A stretch of 22,520 bases of DNA, taken from JACMLD01 sp036500065 (GTDB lineage Bacteria > Bacteroidota > Bacteroidia > Chitinophagales > Chitinophagaceae). The notes below the pieces were generated by a model. The model was not told the DNA's origin. It worked only from the letters and a program-made list of their open reading frames with translations, and did no database searches. A program made the translations under genes and the position numbers. Below are positions 1-7,648 of the stretch, piece by piece. Positions within the stretch are counted from its first letter, which is position 1, and each line of letters opens with the position of its first letter. Location: NCBI GenBank assembly GCA_036500065.1, contig DASYCT010000277.1, positions 1-22,520 of the forward strand. The letters run 5' to 3'.

Positions 1-222
1 ATATTCAGCATTTATCTTCCCGTCTATATATACCCGTTCAAATACCGTGTAGAGGCGATTCCCATTTGCATGGAAATTGTCCATGCTTCGTTCGTCCTGT
101 ACCCATAAAAATATCAGGAGGCTGCAAGCCAGGCCGAGGGCAAGGCCAAGGATATTGATCAAAGAAAATGCTTTATTGTTCTTAATGGCCCTCCAGCTTA
201 TCCTGAAATAGTTTTTAAGCAT
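1..222 (-). CDS. ABC transporter permease, MacB/FtsX type (N-terminal part only)
   Basis: The reverse strand from 222 translates without a stop to the window edge (74 codons). It begins MLKNYFRISWRAIKNNK, then a hydrophobic first membrane helix (about residues 19-41, FSLINILGLALGLACSLLIF), and a periplasmic start with WVQDERSMDNFH. This opening, with short basic N-terminus, one helix and then a 'DERSMDNFH' type motif, is typical of the large stand-alone MacB-PCD/FtsX permeases abundant in Bacteroidota, which usually are about 780-800 residues. The family works with an ATPase in exporting peptides, lipids or drugs or in envelope maintenance; the substrate cannot be told here. The remainder lies outside the window. 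Frame and start (ATG at 220-222) are clear; the family call is strong for such a short piece. Confidence 0.85.
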   Translation of the reverse strand, partial: MLKNYFRISWRAIKNNKAFSLINILGLALGLACSLLIFLWVQDERSMDNFHANGNRLYTVFERVYIDGKINAEY

Positions 223-327
223 AACGACGACTTTAACCCACAACTAATTCTAAGATAATGCCATTTGTTCAAGTGTTTGTAAATAAACCACTTGCATCCC
301 GATCCTAAAGAAGACCGTCCGGTTTTA

Positions 328-342
328 GTACACAAGGTGTAC
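328..342. promoter_or_regulatory. 15-bp perfect palindrome upstream of the ABC permease
   Basis: GTACAC-AAG-GTGTAC has 6-bp arms and a 3-bp centre. It lies in the 153-bp gap between the permease start (222) and the end of the SRPBCC-VOC gene (376). It could be an operator for the permease or a weak hairpin at the end of the upstream transcript; there is no T-run after it on the minus strand, which argues against a terminator. Confidence 0.3.
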
Positions 343-375
343 GTTTAAGTAATTTATTTTGATAAAGACCTGCGC

Positions 376-1353
376 TTATTTACCCCTGCTGCCCTCCTGG
401 AAACTTAACATCCAGTTAATGCCGTATTTATCCATAAACTCCCCGAAGTAGGAGCCAAAGAACATATCGGCGAGGGGCATCCTGACGGTGCCGCCTTCCG
501 AAAGCGCATCAAACAATCGCTTCGTTTCTTCTCTCGAATCCGGTTCAAGACAGATGTGCATGTTATTGCCATGCTCCATTTTAAACCCCATGCTTTCCGG
601 CGCATCGGTAGCCATCAATACATGGCCTCCTAAAATGGTCAGCTCCGCATGAAGGATCAGTTTTTTGTCGGCCTCGCTCAGGGGCGGCGCGGCGGCAGGC
701 AGTTCGACATCACCAAACCGTTGTAATCCCCCACCCGTAAATTCACCACGAAATACTTTTTTATAGAAGTTGAACGCTTCCTCGGTATTGCCGGGGAAGT
801 TTAAATAGGTCGTTACCCTTGCCTTATTCGTTGTTTTATATTCTTTGCGGAGTTTGAACCGGGTACTTAAATAATGGTCGAGGTTGCCAAGCGCAGCAGT
901 AAAGCCGGCTTCGAAGCCCATGTCAACGATGGTCTTAAAATCTGCCTCTTTTGCAAAAGATATTTCAACGATCACTTTTGTTCCCGTTTCGGTGGCAAGA
1001 AATTCATTTTTCCATTGCATCACCGGTAAGTCGTTGTTGATAACCCCGTTTTCATCGCAAAAGTAATTATTGACCTCGAAGCCTTTGTTGGTATCGATCG
1101 CGGTGAAATCGACCCTTGCCCAATGTCTCGAATTGTCCGGCCCCACCATGGCATAGAGCCAGTAACCGCCGACCTTAAACGATAACGTTTTTGTTTCCGC
1201 CTTCCAGGGTTGGGGAGCCCACCACTGGTCCAGCAATTCGCTTTCGGTCCATGCCTTCCATACCAGCCCGGGACTTGCATCAAAATTTCTTGTGACGGTA
1301 ATTTTCCGCTTAGGCAAATCCTTCACGATTTGCAGTTTATTCGTGTCTGTCAT
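376..1353 (-). CDS. SRPBCC (AHSA1-like) and VOC (PhnB-like) fusion protein
   Basis: The 325-residue product has two domains. Residues about 15-165 are an SRPBCC/AHSA1-type ligand-binding fold, shown by ITVTRNFDASPGLVWKAWTE, the WW-AP motif after LLDQ, and the closing F-x-AALGNLDHYL. Residues about 177-320 are a PhnB-like VOC (glyoxalase/bleomycin-resistance fold) domain, shown by TTYLNFPGNTEEAFNFYKKVF, HAELTILGGHVLMATD and the end GSYFGEFMDKYGINWML. Each domain is usually a separate protein of about 150 residues; here they are joined by a short Lys-rich linker with no frameshift. The ATG lies inside the last codons of the ArsR gene (17-bp overlap), so the two are translationally coupled. ArsR-SRPBCC pairs are common and often act in response to small hydrophobic or toxic compounds; no substrate can be assigned. 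Probably cytoplasmic, as there is no signal peptide. Confidence 0.88.
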   Translation of the reverse strand: MTDTNKLQIVKDLPKRKITVTRNFDASPGLVWKAWTESELLDQWWAPQPWKAETKTLSFKVGGYWLYAMVGPDNSRHWARVDFTAIDTNKGFEVNNYFCDENGVINNDLPVMQWKNEFLATETGTKVIVEISFAKEADFKTIVDMGFEAGFTAALGNLDHYLSTRFKLRKEYKTTNKARVTTYLNFPGNTEEAFNFYKKVFRGEFTGGGLQRFGDVELPAAAPPLSEADKKLILHAELTILGGHVLMATDAPESMGFKMEHGNNMHICLEPDSREETKRLFDALSEGGTVRMPLADMFFGSYFGEFMDKYGINWMLSFQEGSRGK

Positions 1354-1669
1354 TGTCCTTCGATTTTAATTGATTTAATACGTTGTCTAATTTATCAAAG
1401 CGGCTTTCCCAGATCCGGCGGAACTGGTCCAGCCAATTATCGATCTCTTTCATTTTTTGAGGATTGAACTGGTAATAAATTTCCCTTCCCTGTTGCTGCT
1501 GTTCGAGAAGCTGGCACTCTACCAGGATTTTTATGTGCTTGGACACCGCCTGCCGTGTACTGTCAAAATGTTCCGCAAGGGCGTTGGGCGTCATGGCGTG
1601 CAGGGCAACCAGGCCCAAAATCGCCCGTCTCGTCGGGTCCGCTATCGCCTGGAAAATGTCTCTTCTCAT
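1337..1669 (-). CDS. ArsR-family winged-helix repressor
   Basis: The 110-residue product starts MRRDIFQAIADPTRRAIL, the classic opening of the ArsR/SdpR branch, and continues with the winged helix (about residues 27-75: LAEHFDSTRQAVSKHIKIL for the recognition helices and QQGREIYYQFNP for the wing). There is no CxC-type metal site, so it is probably not a metal sensor; the SdpR/YdfF-like branch paired with SRPBCC proteins fits best. An upstream in-frame TTG at 1693 would add eight residues, but the ATG at 1667-1669 is preferred because it begins at the family's usual N-terminus and leaves a proper 5' leader after the promoter. It overlaps the fusion gene by 17 bp. It likely represses its own operon through the half-sites at 1690-1720. 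Confidence 0.92.
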   Translation of the reverse strand: MRRDIFQAIADPTRRAILGLVALHAMTPNALAEHFDSTRQAVSKHIKILVECQLLEQQQQGREIYYQFNPQKMKEIDNWLDQFRRIWESRFDKLDNVLNQLKSKDNDRHE

Positions 1670-1689
1670 TCTTTTTACGGTTTTATTCA

Positions 1690-1720
1690 GCAACTGTTCG
1701 GTTGCAAATATATGTGCAAC
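1690..1720. promoter_or_regulatory. Probable ArsR operator: three alternating half-sites
   Basis: On the plus strand GCAAC occurs at 1690-1694, GTTGC at 1701-1705 and GCAAC at 1716-1720. Neighbouring half-sites form two inverted repeats sharing the middle one: GCAAC-6-GTTGC and GTTGCA-8-TGCAAC. The cluster covers the -7 element and the likely transcription start of the arsR operon, where a repressor would act. Binding by the encoded ArsR protein is inferred from position and symmetry. Confidence 0.6.
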
Positions 1721-1736
1721 TACTCGGTTTCACAAT
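1705..1736 (-). promoter_or_regulatory. Bacteroidota-type promoter of the arsR operon
   Basis: On the minus strand the -7 element TATATTTG (1705-1712) matches TAnnTTTG exactly, and a TTG (1733-1735) lies 20 nt upstream as the -33 element. The arsR ATG at 1669 is about 35 nt downstream of the -7 element, giving a leader of roughly 25-30 nt. Confidence 0.65.
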
Positions 1737-1860
1737 TTATTTTCTGTAATTTTTTTTATACAGGGGGCTGGCAGTGGCTAAATCCGGGTTCCTGGAGAAA
1801 ATCCCTGCCGGCAAGGTGGTGTTTTCATTGTGATCTTGTCGAGGTTGAGTTGAGGTCAAG

Positions 1861-1915
1861 TGCACACCAACTGCACATCAACTGCACACCAAGTGCACAC
1901 CAACTCCACACAAAA
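1861..1915. repeat. 11-bp tandem repeat, about five copies
   Basis: Units are TGCACACCAAC, TGCACATCAAC, TGCACACCAAG, TGCACACCAAC and a degenerate TCCACACAAAA, laid end to end without gaps. Because 11 is not a multiple of 3 the repeat is unlikely to encode a peptide repeat. The period is close to one helical turn of DNA, so the units would face the same side of the helix. Confidence 0.85.
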
Positions 1916-1916
1916 C

Positions 1917-1935
1917 AAACCCGCCGGGTGGGTTT
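1917..1935 (-). terminator. Candidate terminator for the MG2/plug transcript
   Basis: On the minus strand AAACCC-7-GGGTTT forms a 6-bp stem followed by GTTTTG. It sits about 200 nt beyond the stop codon of the gene at 2134-4635. The U-tract is short and interrupted, so this is only a weak Rho-independent terminator candidate. Confidence 0.35.
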
Positions 1936-2133
1936 GACCTGCACTTAATATTCATTTAATCAGGCTATAGTCTGCATTTATATACAAAACAATACTAATT
2001 CATTACCTCAAGACCTTCACTGTGGAAACAGCCAGGCAATAGGTATTAACGGCCCTGTTAAGGGCAAACAGGTATTATTATCGGCTGTAGTGGGAGAGTG
2101 TGTGCCTGGACCTGGAGGCAATTACACGGTGGC

Positions 2134-4635
2134 TCACGGGCTTGTGGGACTGGCGGGGGTGGCAGAAGAGGTAATTATTTTCTCCACCCTTGCCAGTTTA
2201 CCATCTTCATCACATCCTTCTATAATGACCCGTATGTTTTTTGTGATGTCGTTGTTGTAAAAAGACAAGTAGATTTTCCGGTCCTTTTTGCCCATGATAA
2301 CAAAGGGGTTCCAGTACAACGTGGGGCGGTAATCGGGAACGTCGGCGAGCGTCGGCGTGGAATAATCGGGGGAATAAAATTCTTTAATAGGTGAATATCC
2401 GCCAAGTGTGGTAAAGTCATTGTTTTTCTCCGGCTCGCGGTCACCCGGTTTTTTGAGGTAAACCGCTATGGCCCCACCCGGACCCGCGCCCCATCCGCCA
2501 AAAAAGGGCGGTTCGAAAATCTTTACCATCGCTATTTCACTCATCGGCAGGCTCAACACATAACTCGCGTCCTCTGCTATCGCGCCCGGTTTTTGAAAGG
2601 AAAGCGTTTGTTGAGAAATCTCGTTTACAAACAGGGCTGTCACGGAGCCTCTCCAGGTAACAGCATTCTCTGTACTATCGGGCGATACCTGCAGACCGGC
2701 TATCCTGCCCTGTAAATAGCTTAACAGGCTCGGAGAGGCAAGAAACGCAGGATCATCTTCGGGAAGGATGATACGACTGGCCGCACCCGGATCATTGAAA
2801 AGGCCGGAAGTATATTCTTCATCCATCAACTGTTTTTTTGTTTTCTTTACGGAGGTGACCGTGACCGTTTTTAAGGTTTTGACTTTTTTAAATTCGTCTT
2901 CGCTCAATTGCTTATAATGGATCACATCAGTATTCTTTGCCAGCGTCGCCGTATCGGGCAGGGTTATATCCAGCAGCAGCGAATTGTCCGGTGGCAGGTG
3001 AAGCGATTGCTGCAATAAATCCGTTTTAATGTCAAAATGCGCCCGGGAGGTAAGCGCTTTCTTTTTATCGTTGTTGAACTGGTAGAAAAACTTCGCGGTA
3101 TCATAAAATATCATTCCCGAAAAGCTGAATTTGCCATCCTGCTGCACGGGTATATTGATAAACTCCTTGCCCTTGTTGTTGAATTGCATGACGCCGGTTA
3201 ATTCCTTCCCGGCCAGCAGTTTATTATTGATGCCCCCGATCTGTCCTCCGACGGATATATAATCCCCGGGCGGATAGTGCAAAACGGGGAACTGTCCCGC
3301 CAGTACTTCTTTCCACTTAAATCTCCGCCAGCCGTTTGTCAGCATCACGAGGTCAAGATGCCGGGCAACCGAATCCGCATCGCCTGAAAAATAATACGCG
3401 GGGTTATGCACGTACCCTTTTATATCGCTGGTCAATAAAAGACCCGAATAAATATTGTCCTGCTTTTGCCCGGGGTTCAGATCGGCATCCGTCACCGCCA
3501 CCGAAAGGTAGCAGGGAACGGTATCGGGCACTTCTATCAGCAGGGTATTCTTTCCCCGCCTACCCGCGTCCATAACCGAAGCGTCGAGGTGGGTGGTAAA
3601 AGAATAACCAGATGAATTGGCAAATACGATCCGCTCGGCCAATGGCTGTTCATCCGGTGTAAAAACAGTCAGTTGGAGTATGCCAGTTGGTACGTCTTCT
3701 ATTGGTATGCTGCCAGATGCCGACAGCGTTGTGTCGATAAAAGCCTTTGCCCGGTACACCAGTTGCTGGTGCATCTGGGCCACCACGTACACAAACGGGC
3801 AGCCCGGCACTTTTACCGCATGCTTTATTTTAAAATCAATTTTATTCCCTTCATTATCGGCTTCCAGTACGATACCATATTGCTTTGCGGACGGTAACAT
3901 GGTTTCATGCGTTTGGCCCTGCTCCTGCCATACGGCTTTGTACTGTTCCCCTCTCCGGGGTTGAAACATGAATGTGCCCATGCCGTCGTGTATGCTGGCA
4001 AACGAAGTAATTTTTACTTCCTTGCTGTCCAATACATCGCCCGCCAGGTCTACCGGCATCCCGTTGGAGGCGGTTGCCTTAAAGGCGATTCTCGATTCTA
4101 CTTCTTCAACAAGATCACCTCCTTCCGGAAAAAAATGCAGTATGGCAGGGGTCGCCTTAGCGGGATTGTTTTTTGCCGGGACAGCCATCGCAGTTTTATC
4201 ACCGGGCTTACGGGGGGTGATAATCGAAAATGCTTTGGTGAATAAAAAAGAAGAATCGAAGTTGAGCATCCATTTCGTGTACGCCCTTACAAATACCGCC
4301 CCCGTGGCATCGGCCGGTATATCCAGTGAACCGGCGGCGCCCGACAGGATAACAGGAAGGATCACCTGGTGAATCGGTTTACCTTTGGCGTCCAGCAACT
4401 CCACATAGAGCGTATTACTTACCAGCGACGGGAAATTGCCCGAAAAAAGATAGGCCTTAAACCAAATCGTTTCGCCCGGGTTGTAATAAGCGCGGTCGAA
4501 ATGCAGGTACAATTTTTCCTGGCGGTATTCAGCATTCAGCTTTTTTAGCACGCTGACAAATTGCTGCGCCTGCAGGCCGGCAGAAAACAATACGGCTAAC
4601 GCCAATAAATATATCCTCCGGCATTTTACTTTCAT
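2134..4635 (-). CDS. Large exported protein with N-terminal MG2-like domain and C-terminal TonB-receptor plug-like domain
   Basis: The 833-residue product has a signal peptide (about 1-23, basic start, hydrophobic LLALAVLFSAG, cut near LQAQ). Residues about 38-140 contain EKLYLHFDRAYYNPGETIWF, a pattern of macroglobulin MG2-type beta domains. The middle is beta-rich and unassigned. Residues about 630-730 resemble a TonB-dependent receptor plug: SYLQGRIAGLQV, then a segment VTWRGSVTALFVNE, then MVKIFEPPFFGGWGAGPGGAIAVYLKK. No beta-barrel follows; the protein ends about 100 residues later. This architecture recurs in Chitinophagaceae and relatives; its function is not established, but it should act in the periplasm or at the outer membrane. 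Start chosen for the signal peptide. It lies 104 bp downstream of the phosphodiesterase gene on the same strand. Confidence 0.85.
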   Translation of the reverse strand: MKVKCRRIYLLALAVLFSAGLQAQQFVSVLKKLNAEYRQEKLYLHFDRAYYNPGETIWFKAYLFSGNFPSLVSNTLYVELLDAKGKPIHQVILPVILSGAAGSLDIPADATGAVFVRAYTKWMLNFDSSFLFTKAFSIITPRKPGDKTAMAVPAKNNPAKATPAILHFFPEGGDLVEEVESRIAFKATASNGMPVDLAGDVLDSKEVKITSFASIHDGMGTFMFQPRRGEQYKAVWQEQGQTHETMLPSAKQYGIVLEADNEGNKIDFKIKHAVKVPGCPFVYVVAQMHQQLVYRAKAFIDTTLSASGSIPIEDVPTGILQLTVFTPDEQPLAERIVFANSSGYSFTTHLDASVMDAGRRGKNTLLIEVPDTVPCYLSVAVTDADLNPGQKQDNIYSGLLLTSDIKGYVHNPAYYFSGDADSVARHLDLVMLTNGWRRFKWKEVLAGQFPVLHYPPGDYISVGGQIGGINNKLLAGKELTGVMQFNNKGKEFINIPVQQDGKFSFSGMIFYDTAKFFYQFNNDKKKALTSRAHFDIKTDLLQQSLHLPPDNSLLLDITLPDTATLAKNTDVIHYKQLSEDEFKKVKTLKTVTVTSVKKTKKQLMDEEYTSGLFNDPGAASRIILPEDDPAFLASPSLLSYLQGRIAGLQVSPDSTENAVTWRGSVTALFVNEISQQTLSFQKPGAIAEDASYVLSLPMSEIAMVKIFEPPFFGGWGAGPGGAIAVYLKKPGDREPEKNNDFTTLGGYSPIKEFYSPDYSTPTLADVPDYRPTLYWNPFVIMGKKDRKIYLSFYNNDITKNIRVIIEGCDEDGKLARVEKIITSSATPASPTSP

Positions 4636-4739
4636 TCCTTATACTATTCGTCGTGACGGGTGAGGATACGATATTATGTAAAAAAACGCCATTTTCCGCG
4701 AAGGGGTCGAAAACTTGTCTTCCCGCAACCGGGACAGGG

Positions 4740-5642
4740 TTAGAAAAGATTCGGGTAATCGGTGATGATACCATCCACGCCGAGTTCCTTCAGGCGCTGG
4801 ATTTCTTTTTTATCATCTACCGTCCAGGGGATGACTTTCATTTTTTTATGGTGGCACCAGGCGAGCAGTGCAGGCGTGACCAGGCTGTAGGCAGGACTGT
4901 AAATAGTAGGGGTAAATCCAAGTTCTTTCAACTGCTGTTGCAGGGTACGTTTATCAAAGTCTTCTATCAGCAGGGCGGTTTTTACAGAGGGATACTGCCG
5001 GTGCACGATTTGCAGGGTGCGTGGGTCGAAGGACTGGATGATAACCCTGCCTTCCACATTTCTTCCTTTGACAACGCCCATGAGCAAATCCACAAACTCC
5101 TGCGGCGCGGGGTGGTAGAGCCCATCGGTGGCGGCCTGCGACTTGGTTTCGATATTATAAAACGGGAGGGGGATATGCTTCAGCGCAGCATAGGCGTCCG
5201 CGTTGGCAATGACTTCGCTTAACAGGGGTTTGGTAGCCGCCAGCCTTTGCTGGTCGGGGAAACGCGGGTGGGATTTGAGGCCCACATCGTACTGCTGCGT
5301 TTCATCAAAGGTCATGTGATAAATATTGTATTCCTTCTCGTCCTTTTCGGGTATAAAACTACCATCGGGTTTGGTGGTGATCTCGTGGTTGAAAAAAGGC
5401 TCGTGCGAGAGGATCACTTTGCGGTCTTTGGTGATGACGGCATCCATTTCGAGGGTAGTAACGCCCATATCCATGCCCTTGAGCATGGCCGGGATGGTAT
5501 TTTCGGGCATCAGCCCCCGGGCTCCGCGATGCCCTTCCTTATCAAACGCCGGTAGATTTGTAAATACTTCCCGGGCAGTATGACAACCAATAACCAGCAA
5601 TACAGTTACAAGCAATTCAATGTATTCCTTTTTTGCCTTCAT
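4740..5642 (-). CDS. Glycerophosphodiester phosphodiesterase, probable lipoprotein
   Basis: This 300-residue enzyme would hydrolyse glycerophosphodiesters to glycerol 3-phosphate and an alcohol. Family signatures are all visible: HRGARG (H38, R39), PENT (46-49), the metal ligands in LEMDAV (E65, D67) and the second catalytic histidine in LSHEPF (H80). The C-terminal part retains the TIM-barrel strands, with WTVDDKKEIQRL and GVDGIITDYP near the end. The N-terminus is a short basic segment, a hydrophobic stretch and VIGC (C20), a good lipobox, so the enzyme is likely anchored in the envelope. The initial KAKKEYIE segment is longer and more acidic than usual for a lipoprotein signal. It has its own upstream gap of 162 bp. 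Bacterial GlpQ/UgpQ-type calls both fit; I cannot choose a symbol. Confidence 0.93.
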   Translation of the reverse strand: MKAKKEYIELLVTVLLVIGCHTAREVFTNLPAFDKEGHRGARGLMPENTIPAMLKGMDMGVTTLEMDAVITKDRKVILSHEPFFNHEITTKPDGSFIPEKDEKEYNIYHMTFDETQQYDVGLKSHPRFPDQQRLAATKPLLSEVIANADAYAALKHIPLPFYNIETKSQAATDGLYHPAPQEFVDLLMGVVKGRNVEGRVIIQSFDPRTLQIVHRQYPSVKTALLIEDFDKRTLQQQLKELGFTPTIYSPAYSLVTPALLAWCHHKKMKVIPWTVDDKKEIQRLKELGVDGIITDYPNLF

Positions 5643-5804
5643 AAAACAGCGCGATGAATTGTTCTTTGCAGTAAAATAACAAGCACTAAACGTGCCATGG
5701 GTGCTACTAATCGTTGCCGGATAGTTGGATGGATACCGAAAAAAGGAGGGGGATTAAATTAAAAACACGGCGAAGGTAGTGTTTGAGCGGATTCCCGCGC
5801 CGGT

Positions 5805-6437
5805 TTATTCTTTAAATAATTGTAAACGACGTTTTTCCATTTCCGCGGCTACCAGGGTGGCTTCCCCACCCTGCTCTTCCAGCCGGGCGATGATTTGGCC
5901 ATAGGAAGCACGGTCACGGTTCTGGCTAAGCTTAAATACATTGTCAAGGGCGGTCACTTCTATTTCAAATGCCACGATGGCCTTCATCATCCGCGATACG
6001 TATTCTTCCGGCATTTTTTCTACGAGTGCGGGTGACTGGGGGGTTTGCTCAAAATGATTGGTTGTTTTCGCCAGCAGATCCAGCAGGGCCGCATCATCGA
6101 GGAAACGGAGGGTGCCGCTGGCATGTACGGTCATATAGTTCCAGGTAGAGGCCATTTGCGGGTTAGTGTACCAACTGGCACTGATATACGCATGCGGGCC
6201 GGTAAAGATAGCCAGCACCCGGGGGTTCTGCTCAAAAGCCAGTTGGTGATCGGTCCTGCGTTGAACATGGCCGTAAAGAAACAGCTTGCCGTCCTTTTCT
6301 TCCGGCAAAAGCGGTATATGCGTAGCCACGGGTTTATTGTCGCCGTCGCTACCGCTTACTATCACAAAGGGATGCTCCCGCATAAAGGCAATAAGGACCG
6401 CCCTGTCTTTTTCCTTATAATATGGTGGTGGATACAT
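5805..6437 (-). CDS. PaiB-like FMN-binding protein
   Basis: The 210-residue product aligns by eye over its full length with PaiB: MYPPPYY start, ATHIPLL, LYGHVQRRTDHQ, IFTGPHAYISASWY, STWNYMTVHASG and the late KLSQNRDRASYGQII. These are split-barrel, flavin-binding-type proteins; in Bacillus subtilis paiB was described as acting with paiA in negative control of sporulation and protease genes, but in other bacteria the role is unknown and a direct regulatory job should not be assumed. No helix-turn-helix is visible. It begins 10 bp after the Mrp gene on the same strand, so the two are probably co-transcribed. No paiA-like acetyltransferase lies nearby. Confidence 0.92.
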   Translation of the reverse strand: MYPPPYYKEKDRAVLIAFMREHPFVIVSGSDGDNKPVATHIPLLPEEKDGKLFLYGHVQRRTDHQLAFEQNPRVLAIFTGPHAYISASWYTNPQMASTWNYMTVHASGTLRFLDDAALLDLLAKTTNHFEQTPQSPALVEKMPEEYVSRMMKAIVAFEIEVTALDNVFKLSQNRDRASYGQIIARLEEQGGEATLVAAEMEKRRLQLFKE

Positions 6438-6447
6438 GGGCTATTGC

Positions 6448-7548
6448 TTAAACAACGACTTCAATTACTTTGGTGGGCGCCATCTTTGCGTTGCGCATGG
6501 CGATGCTCCGGGCGGCATGGCCGGCAAAGTCAAGAAAGGCTTTCCGGGTTATCTTATCCTCACCCATCATAATGGGTACGCCACTGTCGCCGCCTTCGCG
6601 GATGCTTTGCACCAGGGGTATTTGGCCGAGCAGCGGCAGCTCATATTCGTCCGCCAGCCGTTTGCCCCCGTCCTTACCAAAGATGTAATATTTATTGTTG
6701 GGCAATTCGGCCGGGGTGAAATAGCTCATATTTTCCACCAGCCCGATGATGGGTACTTTTATCTGGGCCTGGGCAAACATGGCAATGCCTTTTTTGGCGT
6801 CCGCCAGGGCCACATCCTGCGGGGTGGTCACGACAATCACGCCGGTCACGGGCACGGTTTGCATCAGGGTCAGGTGAATATCGCCGGTGCCGGGCGGCAT
6901 GTCGATGACCAGGTAGTCCAGTTCATCCCAATATACATCGGTCACAAACTGGCGGATGGCGCTGCTGGCCATCGGGCCCCGCCATACGACGGCGCTTTTT
7001 TCGTCCACCAGCAGGCCGATGCTCATGAGCTTAATGCCGTAGCGTTCGAGGGGGAGTATTTTCCCTTTTTCGCCACCCACATCGATCATCATCGGGCGCT
7101 GGCCGCGCACGCCGAACATGATGGGTACGCTCGGGCCATAAATATCGGCATCCAGCAGGCCTACTTTGGCATCGTCGATCGCCAGGGCCAGGGCCAGGTT
7201 GGCGGCGACGGTGCTCTTGCCTACCCCACCTTTGCCACTCACCACGGCAATGATATTTTTTACGTTCGGGAGCACTTTATCGCCGTTCAGCCGGAGGGTG
7301 CTGGTGTTGGACGTGAAATTTACTTTAATCTCTGCCTCCTTGTTAACCAATAGTTTGACGGCATTTACACAGGCATTGCGGATCATGTCCTTCATGGGGC
7401 AGGCGGGGGTGGTCAGCACGACGGTAAAGGAGACATGATTGCCGTCAATCGCTACGTCTTTTACCATGTTCAGGGTCACAATATCCTTGCCCAGGTCGGG
7501 TTCCTGCACATTGCCGAGGGCGGCCATTATTTGTTCGGCGGTCATCAT
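6448..7548 (-). CDS. mrp: Mrp/ApbC/NBP35-family P-loop ATPase (iron-sulfur carrier type)
   Basis: The 366-residue protein has an N-terminal MIP18/DUF59 domain (about 3-85, with the conserved Cys at C50 in TTPACPMKD) and a ParA/MinD-type ATPase domain. The deviant Walker A GKGGVGKST is at 105-113, the switch DADIYGPS at 133-140 and the Walker B region VIDMPPGTGD at 214-223. Members bind and deliver Fe-S clusters to target proteins in the cytosol. Most Mrp proteins carry a CxxC that bridges a cluster in the dimer just after VENMSYF; here that place reads TPAELPNNKYYIFG with no cysteine. Two in-frame ATGs (7548 and 7545) open the gene and cannot be told apart. Likely first gene of an operon with the PaiB-like gene. 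A TAATTTTG element on the minus strand at 7582-7589 is a possible -7. Confidence 0.95.
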   Translation of the reverse strand: MMTAEQIMAALGNVQEPDLGKDIVTLNMVKDVAIDGNHVSFTVVLTTPACPMKDMIRNACVNAVKLLVNKEAEIKVNFTSNTSTLRLNGDKVLPNVKNIIAVVSGKGGVGKSTVAANLALALAIDDAKVGLLDADIYGPSVPIMFGVRGQRPMMIDVGGEKGKILPLERYGIKLMSIGLLVDEKSAVVWRGPMASSAIRQFVTDVYWDELDYLVIDMPPGTGDIHLTLMQTVPVTGVIVVTTPQDVALADAKKGIAMFAQAQIKVPIIGLVENMSYFTPAELPNNKYYIFGKDGGKRLADEYELPLLGQIPLVQSIREGGDSGVPIMMGEDKITRKAFLDFAGHAARSIAMRNAKMAPTKVIEVVV

Positions 7549-7610
7549 TCAAAAAGATTATGTTAAAAAAGCTATTGAGCACAAAATTAACCAATAGCGG
7601 GGGTAATTTG

Positions 7611-7643
7611 TTGTAGCCAGACAAAATGAAGTAATTATCTTTG
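7611..7643 (+). promoter_or_regulatory. Promoter abutting the start codon at 7649
   Basis: The -7 element TATCTTTG (7636-7643) matches TAnnTTTG exactly; TTG at 7611-7613 lies 22 nt upstream. Only five bases separate the -7 element from the ATG at 7649, so transcription would begin at or within a few bases of the start codon. Confidence 0.55.
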
Positions 7644-7648
7644 GTCCA

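Larger units (their letters stand above)
1737..2133. other. Non-coding stretch between the MG2/plug gene and the arsR promoter
   Basis: No convincing gene is seen in either strand over about 400 bp. It holds an 11-bp tandem repeat (1861-1915), a candidate minus-strand terminator (1917-1935), AT-rich DNA around 1940-2000, and a small inverted repeat near 2052-2065 (GCCC-6-GGGC). Short plus-strand frames here show repeat-driven, low-complexity translations and no family features. It is both the 3' end region of the upstream minus-strand gene and the far upstream region of the arsR operon. Confidence 0.6.

Noticed and set aside
1457..1948. 163-codon plus-strand frame across the arsR gene and the tandem repeat
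   Set aside because: Half is antisense to arsR and the rest translates the 11-bp repeat in shifting frame; not gene-like.
2098..2394. 98-codon plus-strand frame at the 3' end of the MG2/plug gene
   Set aside because: Mostly antisense to the 833-residue protein; Gly/Arg-rich translation at its start is non-coding in character.
4636..4739. Possible terminator after the phosphodiesterase gene (CCCG-GTTG-CGGG, T-run later)
   Set aside because: Only a 4-bp stem and the T-run is not adjacent.
6436..7353. 305-codon open frame on the plus strand opposite the Mrp gene
   Set aside because: Entirely antisense to a well-supported ATPase gene; translation is His/Gly/Gln-rich with no family motif. A mirror frame produced by codon bias.
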